This document shows, one piece after another, positions 16,421 through 25,257 of a stretch of DNA of 64,000 nt. A model generated the notes under the pieces. The model did no database searches, had not been told where the DNA came from, and worked only from the letters and a program-made list of their open reading frames with translations. The DNA is from Halanaerobium hydrogeniformans (GTDB lineage Bacteria > Bacillota > Halanaerobiia > Halanaerobiales > Halanaerobiaceae), in contig NC_014654.1 of assembly GCF_000166415.1 (NCBI RefSeq), positions 806,001 through 870,000 of the forward strand, given 5' to 3'. Position numbers and translations under genes: made by a program. Position 1 is the stretch's first letter. Every line of letters starts with the position of its first letter.

Positions 16421-18058
16421 TTGTTTGTTGAAAATACTTATTATTTAGAAAAAATAAGTGATGCATGGGAAAAATTAGCAATTAGTGGTGATATAGAAGA
16501 ATCTATCAGAGATAATATTAAAGAATCATGGAATAGATGTATTAATGATGATAATAATAAATTAAACCCAATAACTGATAAACCAACTGATGTAATAATA
16601 AGGGGTAATAAATTAAAAGAAATTAAAGAACAAAATAGCAAATTAATTTATTACTGTTTGCCTAAAATGAAAGAGCTATACTCTCTGGTAAAAGGTTCAG
16701 GTTATAATGTAATTCTTGCTGATAACAAAGGTTGTATTTTAAAAGTTATAGGAGATAAAAGTTTGGCTTTTTCTAAAAAATATGATATTATCGAAGGCGC
16801 TAATTGGTCAGAAGAAGTACAGGGAACTAATGCAGTTGGAACTTTAATTAAAAACAAAACACCGGTTACAATATTTTCTAAAGAACATCTTCTTAAAAAA
16901 AACCATGATTTAGTTTGTACAGCAGTACCAATCATAGATAAATTCGGTTATATATGTGGAGTATTATGTATGGCTGCCAATTATAAAAATATTCATCCTC
17001 ATACATCTGCACTTTTAAAAAAAGTATGTGAGGATATTAACAGAGAGCTAATTGTTCAGAGTAAGGATTATAGTTCGTTAAATAACAGCTTAAAAAACAA
17101 GCAAAAAGAAGAAACTGCTGATTATAATTTTTCTGATATAATTTATAAAAGTCTTAAAATGAAAGAATTAATGAAAGCTGCAAAAAAAGTAGCATTTAAT
17201 GATTCTACGGTTTTGATTCATGGCGAAACCGGAACAGGTAAAGAGCTTCTGGCACAATCGATTCATAATTATAGTTTTCGTTCAAACAAACCATTTGTTG
17301 CTGTAAACTGTAGTGCAATACCGGATGATTTGTTTGAAAGTGAATTTTTTGGTTATGAAGAAGGTGCATTTACAGGCGGGAAAAAAGGTGGTAGAGTAGG
17401 AAAACTTGAATATGCAGATGAAGGAACAGTATTTTTAGATGAAATTAATAATTTAACCAAAGTAAATCAGGCCAGATTATTAAGAGTAATTGAAGAGCAG
17501 AAAATCACTTCATTAGGAAGTAATAAGAGTAAAAATATTGATTTAAGATTTATTGCAGCTTCAAACAAATCGCTTGCTAAACTTGTTGAAGAAAATAAAT
17601 TCAGAAAAGATCTTTATTATAGATTAAATGTTGTCAATCTAAATATTCCACCTCTAAAAGAGAGGAAAATTGATATTTTAGTATTGGCAAATTATTTTTT
17701 AAGAAAATTAGGTTATAAATTCAATAAAGGTAGTCTTAAAATTGGAAGGGAAGCAAAACAAATATTCTTAGATTATAACTGGCCGGGAAATGTCCGAGAA
17801 CTGAGGAATGTAATTGAAAGCGCATTAAATTTAATGGACAATTCTATACTTAAATTAGAGCATATACCTAACCACATCAGAAAGATTCTTAATGATAAGG
17901 GAAATAGAATTCTTACTTTTGATGAGTATGAAAAGAAATTTATTAGAGATGCTTTAGTATTTTTTGATGGCAATATCACTTTAACAGCTAAACAGTTAAA
18001 CATTGCGAGAAATACTCTTTATAGGAAGCTTGAAAAATATAATATTAGTGGTTGTTAG
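16421..18058 (+). CDS. Sigma-54-dependent activator (GAF-AAA+-Fis type, AcoR-like)
   Basis: A 545-aa enhancer-binding protein. N-terminal region: IRDNIKESWNRC (the SWxRC segment of AcoR-like activators) and a GAF-type sensor domain to about residue 210. AAA+ domain: Walker A GETGTGKE near 268-275, the sigma-54 contact motif GAFTG at 315-319, Walker B-like GTVFLDEINN, and WPGNVRELRN near 455. A Fis-type helix-turn-helix lies at ~505-545 (NITLTAKQLNIARNTLYRKLEKY). It starts with TTG after GAGAGGAGG. It lies just upstream of, and in line with, a -24/-12 promoter, so it most likely activates the glycyl radical operon in response to the substrate. Confidence 0.93.
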   Translation: MFVENTYYLEKISDAWEKLAISGDIEESIRDNIKESWNRCINDDNNKLNPITDKPTDVIIRGNKLKEIKEQNSKLIYYCLPKMKELYSLVKGSGYNVILADNKGCILKVIGDKSLAFSKKYDIIEGANWSEEVQGTNAVGTLIKNKTPVTIFSKEHLLKKNHDLVCTAVPIIDKFGYICGVLCMAANYKNIHPHTSALLKKVCEDINRELIVQSKDYSSLNNSLKNKQKEETADYNFSDIIYKSLKMKELMKAAKKVAFNDSTVLIHGETGTGKELLAQSIHNYSFRSNKPFVAVNCSAIPDDLFESEFFGYEEGAFTGGKKGGRVGKLEYADEGTVFLDEINNLTKVNQARLLRVIEEQKITSLGSNKSKNIDLRFIAASNKSLAKLVEENKFRKDLYYRLNVVNLNIPPLKERKIDILVLANYFLRKLGYKFNKGSLKIGREAKQIFLDYNWPGNVRELRNVIESALNLMDNSILKLEHIPNHIRKILNDKGNRILTFDEYEKKFIRDALVFFDGNITLTAKQLNIARNTLYRKLEKYNISGC

Positions 18059-18069
18059 AAAATCTAACA
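18053..18069 (+). promoter_or_regulatory. Candidate activator binding site (UAS 1), TGT-N11-ACA
   Basis: TGTTAG-AAAAT-CTAACA is a perfect 6-bp inverted repeat and overlaps the activator stop codon. Its centre is about 209 bp upstream of the centre of the -24/-12 promoter. A similar TGT-N11-ACA site lies 109 bp downstream. Confidence 0.55.
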
Positions 18070-18108
18070 CTAATTGAATAATATATAAAGCCTTACATCT
18101 CAACTTTT

Positions 18109-18143
18109 AATCTCCTTAATTTATTGATTAGGGAGGTTTTTTT
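18109..18143 (+). terminator. Rho-independent terminator after the sigma-54 activator gene
   Basis: CTCCTTAAT (18112-18120) pairs with ATTAGGGAG (18127-18135; one G-U pair), followed by a T-rich run 18137-18143. It separates the activator transcript from the downstream operon. Confidence 0.8.
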
Positions 18144-18161
18144 ATTTTTATATGAAAGATG

Positions 18162-18178
18162 TGTAACTAAACCTAACA
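18162..18178 (+). promoter_or_regulatory. Candidate activator binding site (UAS 2), TGT-N11-ACA
   Basis: TGTAAC-TAAAC-CTAACA keeps the right arm of UAS 1 exactly and its outer TGT/ACA. The centre is about 100 bp upstream of the -24/-12 promoter, a normal enhancer distance. Spacing to UAS 1 is 109 bp, close to whole helical turns. Confidence 0.5.
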
Positions 18179-18261
18179 GTTTTTTAAATTTTGTGAATTT
18201 ATTAACTATATATTTCTTTGGAATTGACACTAATAATAGGAATAATAGCTATTTTTTTTGA

Positions 18262-18279
18262 TTGGCATAATTAATGCAT
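18262..18279 (+). promoter_or_regulatory. Sigma-54 (-24/-12) promoter of the glycyl radical operon
   Basis: TTGGCATAATTAATGCAT has GG at 18264-18265 and GC at 18276-18277, exactly 10 nt apart, as sigma-54 promoters require. Transcription would start near 18289, about 40 nt ahead of the first gene. The adjacent GAFTG activator is the expected partner. Confidence 0.85.
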
Positions 18280-18329
18280 TTAAATATATGTAAATTGAAC
18301 TCCTAACTAATTTGTAAAGGAGAATTAAA

Positions 18330-19016
18330 ATGGATAGTAAAATTCTAAGAATTAATATGTCAGAACTTAAAATTAATGAAGAAGAAGTTTCTAAAGATTA
18401 TTTGCTTTTAAATGGTAGAGAATTAACTACAAAAATTATGAGTGATGAAATTCCTGAAAATTGTAACCCACTAAAAGAAAAAAACAAAGTTGTAATAGCT
18501 CCAAGTATATTAAATAATACTAATTCATCATGTTCAGGAAGACTTTCTATTGGAGCTAAAAGCCCTTTAACTTTAACTATTAAAGAATATAATTCTGAAG
18601 CAGTCTGCAGCCACAAATTAATTAAACTCGCTATTAAAGCAATAATTATAGAAGGCCTTTCAGAAGAAAATAAATTTTATAAAGTAATAATAAAAAACGA
18701 ATCAATTGTACTTGAACTTGCTGAAGAATATGAAGGTATAGGAAGTTATAATTTAATTGACTTAATTAAATCTGAATATGGAAACGAAATTGTTTTAATT
18801 TCTATTGGAGTTGAAGCAGAAAATAAAATGATTGCTGCTGGGATATCCATTAATGATGTGGATAGCCATTTTCATAGATATGCTGCAGGAGGGGGGTTAG
18901 GAGCAGTTTTAGCTGCGAAAGGGGTTAAAGCTTTAATAATTGATAATAATAATTCTGATAAAGCTGAATTGCATAATAAGGCAAAGTCTAATCTATCAGT
19001 AAAAAAGTTTGACTAA
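18330..19016 (+). CDS. Stand-alone AOR N-terminal (AFOR_N) domain protein
   Basis: A 228-aa protein that aligns by eye with only the first ~210 residues of the AOR encoded at 25379. For example, LNGRELTTKIMSDEIPENCNPLKEKNKVVIA matches [30 protein letters not shown], and GGGLGAVLAAKGVKALIID matches the end of the AOR domain. In AOR this domain holds much of the tungstopterin site. An Arg (SGR) and an Asn (YNSE) at the expected pterin-contact places appear kept. The iron-sulfur cysteines, located in the missing C-terminal two thirds, are absent. It has its own AAAGGAG ribosome site and is first in the sigma-54 operon, so it looks like a real gene, not a broken AOR. Its function is unknown. Confidence 0.8.
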   Translation: MDSKILRINMSELKINEEEVSKDYLLLNGRELTTKIMSDEIPENCNPLKEKNKVVIAPSILNNTNSSCSGRLSIGAKSPLTLTIKEYNSEAVCSHKLIKLAIKAIIIEGLSEENKFYKVIIKNESIVLELAEEYEGIGSYNLIDLIKSEYGNEIVLISIGVEAENKMIAAGISINDVDSHFHRYAAGGGLGAVLAAKGVKALIIDNNNSDKAELHNKAKSNLSVKKFD

Positions 19017-19139
19017 AGTTATATTATAAAAAAAGAAGGGAGTTGGTTATTTGAATTGATGGTTCATATTTAGTATTTTAGTTTTGAAGCTGACAGAGTT
19101 ATATTTTTAAAATTCAAATTAATAATAGGAGGTTTCTAA

Positions 19140-21662
19140 ATGGCAATTACAAAAGATAAATTAACTTATGGAATTAAGCCTTATAATGAAGATTGGGGTA
19201 CTGGTGTTTCTGGTATGAATGCGGAGACTGCCTCTCCATTTGAAAGAATTCGCAATTGGAGAAAACAATTTTTAGATACTCCGCTAACTCTTGATGAAGA
19301 AAGGGCAATTCTTTGGACAGAAGCTTTAAAAGGAAATGAAGATAAACCACAGATTATAAGAAATGCAGAGGCATTGGCCTATGTGTTGGAAAACATTCAA
19401 ATTCATATTGGCGATTACGAATTAATTTTAGGTAACATGGCTGCTCCGCCTCGCTGTGCACCTGTGTTTCCAGAGTTTTCTTATGAATGGATGTTAGATG
19501 AATTAGAAAATGCTCCTTTTAACGAAAGAGACGGAGATAGATTTGAATATAATAAGAAAACTAAAAACAATTTAATGAACCTGGCTGAATTTTGGAAAGG
19601 TCAAACTGTTCATGATTTAGCTAAAAATCTAATGAGTGAAGAAGAATTAAAAGGAACGGGCGGGTATGGGAAAGGTCTATATTTACTTGGGAATTATTTT
19701 TATGGTGGAGTTGGTCACTGTTCACCTAGATATGAAAAACTTTTAGATTTAGGCTGGCAGGGGATCAAAGAACAGGTAGAAAAAAATTATGCTAAAATAG
19801 ATATGACAGATCCTGAAGGAATAAAAAAAGCAGCATTTTACAAAGCAGAATTAATTAGTGTAGAAGCAATAATGAATTATATAAAAAGATATGCTCAATA
19901 TGCTAGAGAAAAAGCTGAAGCAGAAAGTGGTGCTCGTAAAGAAGAATTAATGCAAATGGCAGATAACTGTGAATGGATTTCAGAAAATCCACCAAGAAAT
20001 TTCTGGGAAGCAATGCAGATGTGGTGGTTTATTACAGTTACTATAACTATAGAAGGTAATGGACATTCTATAGCATATGGAAGATTTGATCAGTATATGT
20101 ATCCATTTTATAAAAAAGATATTGAGGATGGTACTTTTTCTAAAGAATTTATACAAGAATTAATTGAATGTGGTTGGATAAAAATAAGTGAACTGACCAA
20201 AATTAGAGATGCCGGTTCTACAGCTGCTTTTGGTGGTGTTGAACTTGGTGGAACTTCTTTAACCCTCGGTGGAGTAACACCTGATGGTGATGATGCTACA
20301 AATGATTTATCATTTATGGGAATTGATGCGTTAGCTCATGTAAGATTACATGCACCATGGATAACAACAAGACATCATATCGATGAACCTAAAGAATGGA
20401 TGCTAAAATGTACCAAAGTTGCAAAAATGGGATTTGGTTTACCTTCATTTTTCAATGATGAAGTAATTATTCCTTCTATGTTGAACAGGGGCAGAAAAAT
20501 TGAAGATTGTCGTGACTATAATGCACTTGGTTGTGTTGAGCCAGATGCAGGAGGTCGTGAATATGGCTGGCATGATGCTGCATTCTTTAATATGAACAAA
20601 GTACTTGAGCTTGCTATAAACAATGGAAAATGTATCAACTGTAGTTCTGACTGCCCTATTTATGAAAATTGTGTAGGAGCTGGCTCACAGCTTGGTTTAG
20701 AAACAGGTTCACTTGCTGATTTTGAAACATTTGAAGAAGTAAAAGAAGCATATGAAAAACAGATGGAATACTGGGTTGATCGTTTAACTGCTGCTCTTAA
20801 TTCTTGTGATATAGCTCATATGGAGCGCAAACCACTACCATATTTATCACTACTTATCGAAGATTGCATAGATAAGGGGGTTGATGTTACAAGAGGTGGA
20901 GCTAGATATAACTTTATTGGTCCTCAGGGTGTAGGTGTTGCAAATGTAGCTGATGGGCTTTCCAATATTAAATATCTTGTTTTTAATGAAAAAGAGATAA
21001 GCGGAGAAGAATTATTAGAAGCTTTAGAAAAAAATTGGGAAGGCTATGAACCTATTTATGTTAAAGCAAACAGCAGCAATATACCTCATTACGGAAATGA
21101 TGATGACTATGCAGATACATTAGCTAAATACGGGGCCAATGTATATTGTAAAGAAGTAGAAGAAAGACCGGCTGCTCATGGGGGTATTTTTCAGCCTGGA
21201 TTATATCCTGTTTCTGCTAATGTTCCACATGGTGCTATGCAAGCTGCAACACCTGATGGTAGGAAAGCTGGTGAAGCAGTTGCAGATGGAGTTTCCCCTG
21301 TTCATACAAGTCGGGCTTCACATGATATTTCTGGACCTACAGCATTATTTAAATCTGTATCTAGTCTTGATCATGCAAGAGCATCAAATGGTACACTATT
21401 AAATACAAGATTTGCGCCATCAACACTTGAAGGTGAAACAGGTGATGAAAACTTCATGGCTTCAATGAGAGTATATTTTGAACGCAAGGGTATGCATAAT
21501 CAGATTAATGTAATTAGCAGTGAAGTATTGAAAGATGCTATGGAAAATCCTGGAAATTATAAAGGTCTACTTGTTAGGGTAGCTGGATATAGTGCTTTCT
21601 TCACTGAACTTGATTCTAGTTTACAAAAAGATTTAATTGAAAGAACTGAGATGTCTTATTAA
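19140..21662 (+). CDS. Glycyl radical enzyme of the PFL/dehydratase superfamily, substrate unknown
   Basis: An 840-aa enzyme. The thiyl-radical cysteine is C465 in the loop GCVEP with E467, the Cys-x-Glu pattern of the dehydratase and C-S/C-N lyase branch, not the CC of true pyruvate formate-lyase. The glycyl radical site is G816 in RVAGYSAFF, close to the C-terminus. C498, C501, C505 and C511 (CINCSSDCPIYENC) form an extra cysteine cluster just after the active-site loop. The N-terminus (PFERIRNWRKQFLDTPLTLDEERA) is typical. Ribosome site AGGAGG. It is followed by a GlcG-like gene and its activase. It has no microcompartment genes next to it. The substrate cannot be named from these motifs. 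Confidence 0.93.
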   Translation: MAITKDKLTYGIKPYNEDWGTGVSGMNAETASPFERIRNWRKQFLDTPLTLDEERAILWTEALKGNEDKPQIIRNAEALAYVLENIQIHIGDYELILGNMAAPPRCAPVFPEFSYEWMLDELENAPFNERDGDRFEYNKKTKNNLMNLAEFWKGQTVHDLAKNLMSEEELKGTGGYGKGLYLLGNYFYGGVGHCSPRYEKLLDLGWQGIKEQVEKNYAKIDMTDPEGIKKAAFYKAELISVEAIMNYIKRYAQYAREKAEAESGARKEELMQMADNCEWISENPPRNFWEAMQMWWFITVTITIEGNGHSIAYGRFDQYMYPFYKKDIEDGTFSKEFIQELIECGWIKISELTKIRDAGSTAAFGGVELGGTSLTLGGVTPDGDDATNDLSFMGIDALAHVRLHAPWITTRHHIDEPKEWMLKCTKVAKMGFGLPSFFNDEVIIPSMLNRGRKIEDCRDYNALGCVEPDAGGREYGWHDAAFFNMNKVLELAINNGKCINCSSDCPIYENCVGAGSQLGLETGSLADFETFEEVKEAYEKQMEYWVDRLTAALNSCDIAHMERKPLPYLSLLIEDCIDKGVDVTRGGARYNFIGPQGVGVANVADGLSNIKYLVFNEKEISGEELLEALEKNWEGYEPIYVKANSSNIPHYGNDDDYADTLAKYGANVYCKEVEERPAAHGGIFQPGLYPVSANVPHGAMQAATPDGRKAGEAVADGVSPVHTSRASHDISGPTALFKSVSSLDHARASNGTLLNTRFAPSTLEGETGDENFMASMRVYFERKGMHNQINVISSEVLKDAMENPGNYKGLLVRVAGYSAFFTELDSSLQKDLIERTEMSY

Positions 21663-21683
21663 ATATATGGAGGTTTGACAAAT

Positions 21684-22088
21684 ATGAAACTAAACTTAAA
21701 AACTGCATTAAAAATGATTGAAGCGGCTGAAGCAAAGGCAGAAGAAATTGAGGTGCCAATGGTAATAACTGTTTTAGATGGAGGAGGAAATCTTATTGCT
21801 CAACATCGTATGGACGATGCAATATTTGCAAGTGTAGATATTTCTCTTAATAAGGCATATACTTCAGTTTCTACTAAAATGCCTTCTCATGTTATTGGTG
21901 AAGCTTCTCAGGTTGATCAACCTCTATTTGGTATAAACACCACTAATAATGGCAGACTTGTGATATTCGGTGGAGGCTTTCCAGTTAATGATAATAAAGG
22001 TAATGTAATAGGTGCTATAGGTGTTAGTGGAGGAGAAGTAGAAGATGATATGAGCTGTGCTGAGGCTGGATTAGAAGTTTTAGAATAA
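21684..22088 (+). CDS. GlcG/HbpS (DUF336, PduO-C-like) family protein
   Basis: A 134-aa protein of the Haem_degrading/GlcG family: ALKMIEAAEAKAEEIEVPMVITVLDGGGNLIAQHRMDDA at residues ~8-46 and the glycine-rich end FGGGFPVNDNKGNVIGAIGVSGGEVEDD (~95-122). Members bind haem or corrinoid-like ligands in some cases and often accompany glycyl radical or diol dehydratase loci. The ATG at 21684 lies 10 nt after TGGAGG; an in-frame TTG at 21675 is too close. It is 21 bp after the glycyl radical enzyme gene, clearly co-transcribed. Its job in the locus is not known. Confidence 0.88.
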   Translation: MKLNLKTALKMIEAAEAKAEEIEVPMVITVLDGGGNLIAQHRMDDAIFASVDISLNKAYTSVSTKMPSHVIGEASQVDQPLFGINTTNNGRLVIFGGGFPVNDNKGNVIGAIGVSGGEVEDDMSCAEAGLEVLE

Positions 22089-22101
22089 ATATCAACTATA
22101 T

Positions 22102-22131
22102 AAGTGGTGGGGCTTGAATTCCTCACCACTT
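22102..22131 (+). other. Strong hairpin between the GlcG-like gene and the activase gene
   Basis: AAGTGGTGGGG (22102-22112) pairs with CCTCACCACTT (22121-22131), ten of eleven pairs. No T-run follows, so it is not a classical terminator. It may protect the upstream mRNA end or lower expression of the activase relative to the enzyme. Confidence 0.55.
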
Positions 22132-22160
22132 GTATACTAATTTGTCTAGAGGTGATTATT

Positions 22161-23141
22161 TTGAATGATATAAATGGAAATGTATTTAACATCCAGCGAT
22201 ATACAGTTCATGATGGCCCTGGAATTAGAACTGAAATATTTTTAAAAGGTTGTTCTTTAAAATGTCTCTGGTGTTGTAACCCAGAAAGTTTTAATAAAAA
22301 TCTTGAAATTGGAGTATATCCAGATAAATGTATAGGGATAGATAAGTGTGGTTATTGTCTAGAAGCATGTTCTTTTCCTAAAGAGAAAATATTTGAAATA
22401 AATGAAAATAATGCTGTAGAATCAATTAATAGAGAATTATGCACTAATTGTCTGAGATGTGCTGAAGTTTGTCCAGGCGATGTGATTATTACTTGGGGTG
22501 AAATTAAAAAGGTTAGTGAAGTAATTGAAGAAGTAAGTAAAGATAAAATATATTATGATGAATCAGGTGGTGGAATTACTATTTCTGGAGGTGAGCTTCT
22601 CGTACAGTGGGAGTTTGCGCTAGAATTATTAAAAGAGAGTAAAAGACTAGGTATCAATACTTGTATAGAAACCACTCTTTACGCCAAATGGAATATAATA
22701 GAACAATTATTAGATTATAGTGATCTTTTAATAACAGATATTAAACATATGAATGCAAAAAAACACAAAGAATTTACGGGAGTTTCTAATAAATTAATAT
22801 TAGAAAATATTATTAAAGTTTCAAAAGAAGATATTCCATATCTTATTCGTATACCTATGGTTCCTGATCATGTAGCAACCGAAGAAAATATGAGAGAAAC
22901 TGCAAAATTTATCAAAGAAGAACTAAAAAATATGCCTTTGCAGATACAACTACTTCCTTTTCATGAATATGGCCAAAGCAAATATAATACACTTGGAATG
23001 AGTTATCTTTTAAAAAATTATAATTTTCCTGAAAGAAAAACTCAAAATTATCTAATTGAAAGTCTGCATACAATAATGTTAGATTATCAAATACCAGTTG
23101 TTATCGGAAGTACCAACAAACTTCCTTTGAGTAAAAAATAA
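22161..23141 (+). CDS. Glycyl radical enzyme activase (radical SAM, PflA-like with ferredoxin insert)
   Basis: Generates the glycyl radical on the enzyme at 19140. The 326-aa protein starts with TTG at 22161, 5 nt after AGAGGTGA. Radical SAM CX3CX2C is at C31, C35 and C38 (CSLKCLWC), preceded by YTVHDGPGIRTEIFLKGC. An insert with two four-cysteine clusters follows (CGYCLEAC, and CTNCLRCAEVCPGD), as in activases of dehydratase-type glycyl radical enzymes and unlike PflA itself. GGGITISGGELLVQWEF is the family GGEP-like segment. It is the last gene of the operon. Confidence 0.93.
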   Translation: MNDINGNVFNIQRYTVHDGPGIRTEIFLKGCSLKCLWCCNPESFNKNLEIGVYPDKCIGIDKCGYCLEACSFPKEKIFEINENNAVESINRELCTNCLRCAEVCPGDVIITWGEIKKVSEVIEEVSKDKIYYDESGGGITISGGELLVQWEFALELLKESKRLGINTCIETTLYAKWNIIEQLLDYSDLLITDIKHMNAKKHKEFTGVSNKLILENIIKVSKEDIPYLIRIPMVPDHVATEENMRETAKFIKEELKNMPLQIQLLPFHEYGQSKYNTLGMSYLLKNYNFPERKTQNYLIESLHTIMLDYQIPVVIGSTNKLPLSKK

Positions 23142-23148
23142 GAAATTT

Positions 23149-23219
23149 AAACTTTTTGATAGAGCTCTGTCAGTATGATATTGTTTATTTTCATTCAGTA
23201 AGAAAAACACAAAAAGTTT
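23149..23219 (+). repeat. Inverted repeat after the activase gene
   Basis: AAACTTTTTG (23149-23158) and CAAAAAGTTT (23210-23219) are perfect 10-bp complements separated by 51 bp. The large loop makes terminator activity uncertain. It is the only structure between the activase gene and IS1182 copy 2. Confidence 0.4.
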
Positions 23220-23236
23220 CATTAAAGATAAAATAA

Positions 23237-25155
23237 GGTTTGCCCCCAAAAAGCCTAAATAAATTTCATCAATAACCAAATAATAACAATTAATTTTTCT
23301 TTTATCATCCTAAAATTAATTAGATTAATCCGCCATAATCCTTTATATGACAGGCTTTCTTTGATATAATTAACTTAATAAATCATAGAAAGGATGATAG
23401 AATGTTTGTTCCCAACAGTCACCAGCAGTTAAGTCTTTACGACTCATTTAAGGATTTACCTAAATATCTACAGGAATATCTTTTAAATTCCTGGGCCGAT
23501 ACTTTTCAGGAAATTATCTTCCCTGCAATTGATGAAGAACGCTTTGCTGTACTCTACAGTGATAAAGGTTCAAGACCGAATACTCCTGTTAATATAATTA
23601 TCAGTTCCCTTGTAATTAAAGAACTTTTTGATCTCACTGATGAAAGATTAGTTGCCAATATCCATCTAAGTATGGAATATCAGTATGCTCTTAGATTAAC
23701 CAGTGAAGAAAGACCGCCTGTCTCTAAAAATACATTCAGTAATTTTAGAGAACGGGTTACAGATTACTACAAAGAAACAGGTATAGACTTAATTCAGCAG
23801 GAAGTTGAATCCCTGGCTGAATTAATTACAGATAATCTGGAAATCGAAGGCGATAGAGCTAGAATTGATTCTTTTATGGTTTCTTCTTCCGCCAGAGAAT
23901 TATCCAGAATAGAACTTGTTTATACTGTTAATGCTAACTTCATCAAAATGCTTTCTCAGTCTTTTGAAGATCTAATTCCTGAAGGACTTGAAGTATATTT
24001 AAAAGAGTCCCACAGAAATGAAGTCATCTATCGAACCAAAAATGATGAAACCAAAAGCAAACTCAAAAAGCTATTAGAAGATGCTAAAACTCTTTATGAT
24101 TCAGCAGTTACTGCCGGAGGCAGTGTTACTGAAACTGAAGAATTTATGCTTCTAAAAAGAATGCTCGGAGAACAGACAGATTATGATGACGATGATTTTG
24201 ATGATCTTGATCCTGATAATATTGAAGCTAAGGACGGTACAGAATTGGAATCTGATATTCTGCAGAACCCCAGTGATCCTGATGCAACTTTAGACAGAAA
24301 TATGAAGCTAATATCGGCTATACAGCCAATGTGCTGGAAGTTTTTGACGACGATAATTCTGTAATTACAACCTATGATTTTAAGCCTAACATATATTCTG
24401 ATCAGGACTTTAGTGCTGATACTTTAGAAAAGCTGAACAGTGAGCATGTGCTAAACTTTAATATTGAGAACCCAATAAAAATCTTTATGGATGGTGCTTA
24501 TTATACTTATGGCCTTGCTAAAAAGGCTTTAAATCTCGGTATTAAGTTTATGCCCGGTGAATTAACCGGTAAAAAACCTGCTGCTGACAAAATGACCTAT
24601 TATCAAAACTTTAATCTTGGTTCTGACTATGAAAATGTTTTAAGCTGTGCCAATGATGTAGAACCTGATTATCAGGAGAAAGACCCTGATAAGAATTCAT
24701 TCTATGCCATCTTTGATAAAGAAAAGTGTGCTGGCTGCAAACTAAAATCAGAGTGCAGAATAAAAAGCAACAAAAAACATAATTCAGTCAGTTTTACTGA
24801 ACAACGATATGAAACAGGAAAACTAAGAGAAACAATGGGAGAAAAAGAATACATCCAAGAATGTAACCAGAGAGCAGGCGTAGAAGGAATACCTTCTGTT
24901 TTCAGACGCAAATATGATGTCGATGATATGCCGGTCAGGGGTTAAGTATGTCAAAAAATCTGGTTTGGATTCAAAGTTGCAGCAGCAAACTTCAAAAAGT
25001 TGCTGAAAGGACTGGAACCATCCACCTCCTGAACCAGGTAAGTCTTTTTTACACTATATAATTTTATTTTTACTGATAAATGAGAAATTTATTACTCAAG
25101 ACCTTAGATAATTTTATTTCTAAGGATATTTATTTAGTCTTTTTGGGGGCAAACC
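23237..25155 (+). mobile_element. IS1182-family insertion sequence, copy 2
   Basis: It has the same 17-bp terminal inverted repeats as copy 1 (23237-23253 and 25139-25155), the same orientation and 1919 bp instead of 1920. The only difference noticed is the missing T that breaks the transposase frame. Confidence 0.92.
23402..24945 (+). pseudogene. IS1182-family transposase, copy 2, frameshifted
   Basis: Same gene as in copy 1, but ACTTTTAGAC has become ACTTTAGAC near 24286-24294. The frame of the first 300 residues runs into an unrelated tail that stops at 24364; the rest of the protein continues in the second frame to 24945. The ochre stop before the normal C-terminus is also present here. 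Copy 1 reads straight through this point without any slip, so a programmed frameshift is unlikely, and this copy is probably inactive. Confidence 0.9.
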
Positions 25156-25257
25156 ACTATTTGAGCAATGAATTATTAAAATAATTTTCAAAAAATATAG
25201 AAATTTACAAAAACTAAGCAGGAATTTAGCCTTTTATATTTAATAATATTAGTAATA

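Larger units (their letters stand above)
14306..25155 (+). mobile_element. Composite-transposon-like unit: two direct IS1182 copies around a glycyl radical locus
   Basis: Two IS1182-family copies in the same orientation (14306-16225 and 23237-25155), almost identical, enclose the regulator, AOR-N-domain, glycyl radical enzyme, GlcG-like and activase genes. The outermost junctions share the direct repeat CTATT: 14300-14304 on the left and 25157-25161 on the right, counting one extra terminal T/A pair in the inverted repeat. The inner junctions (ATAATA after copy 1, AAATAA before copy 2) share nothing. That pattern is expected if the whole 10.85-kb segment moved as one. It separates the radical SAM maturase from the AOR operon it should serve. 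Confidence 0.6.

Noticed and set aside
18330-19016. The AFOR_N protein as a broken AOR pseudogene
   Set aside because: It stops near the domain boundary, has a good ribosome site, directly follows a sigma-54 promoter, and no C-domain remnant follows in any frame.
24281-24364. Programmed frameshift in IS1182 copy 2
   Set aside because: Copy 1 encodes the same protein without a shift; the difference is one T in a run of four, a simple deletion.
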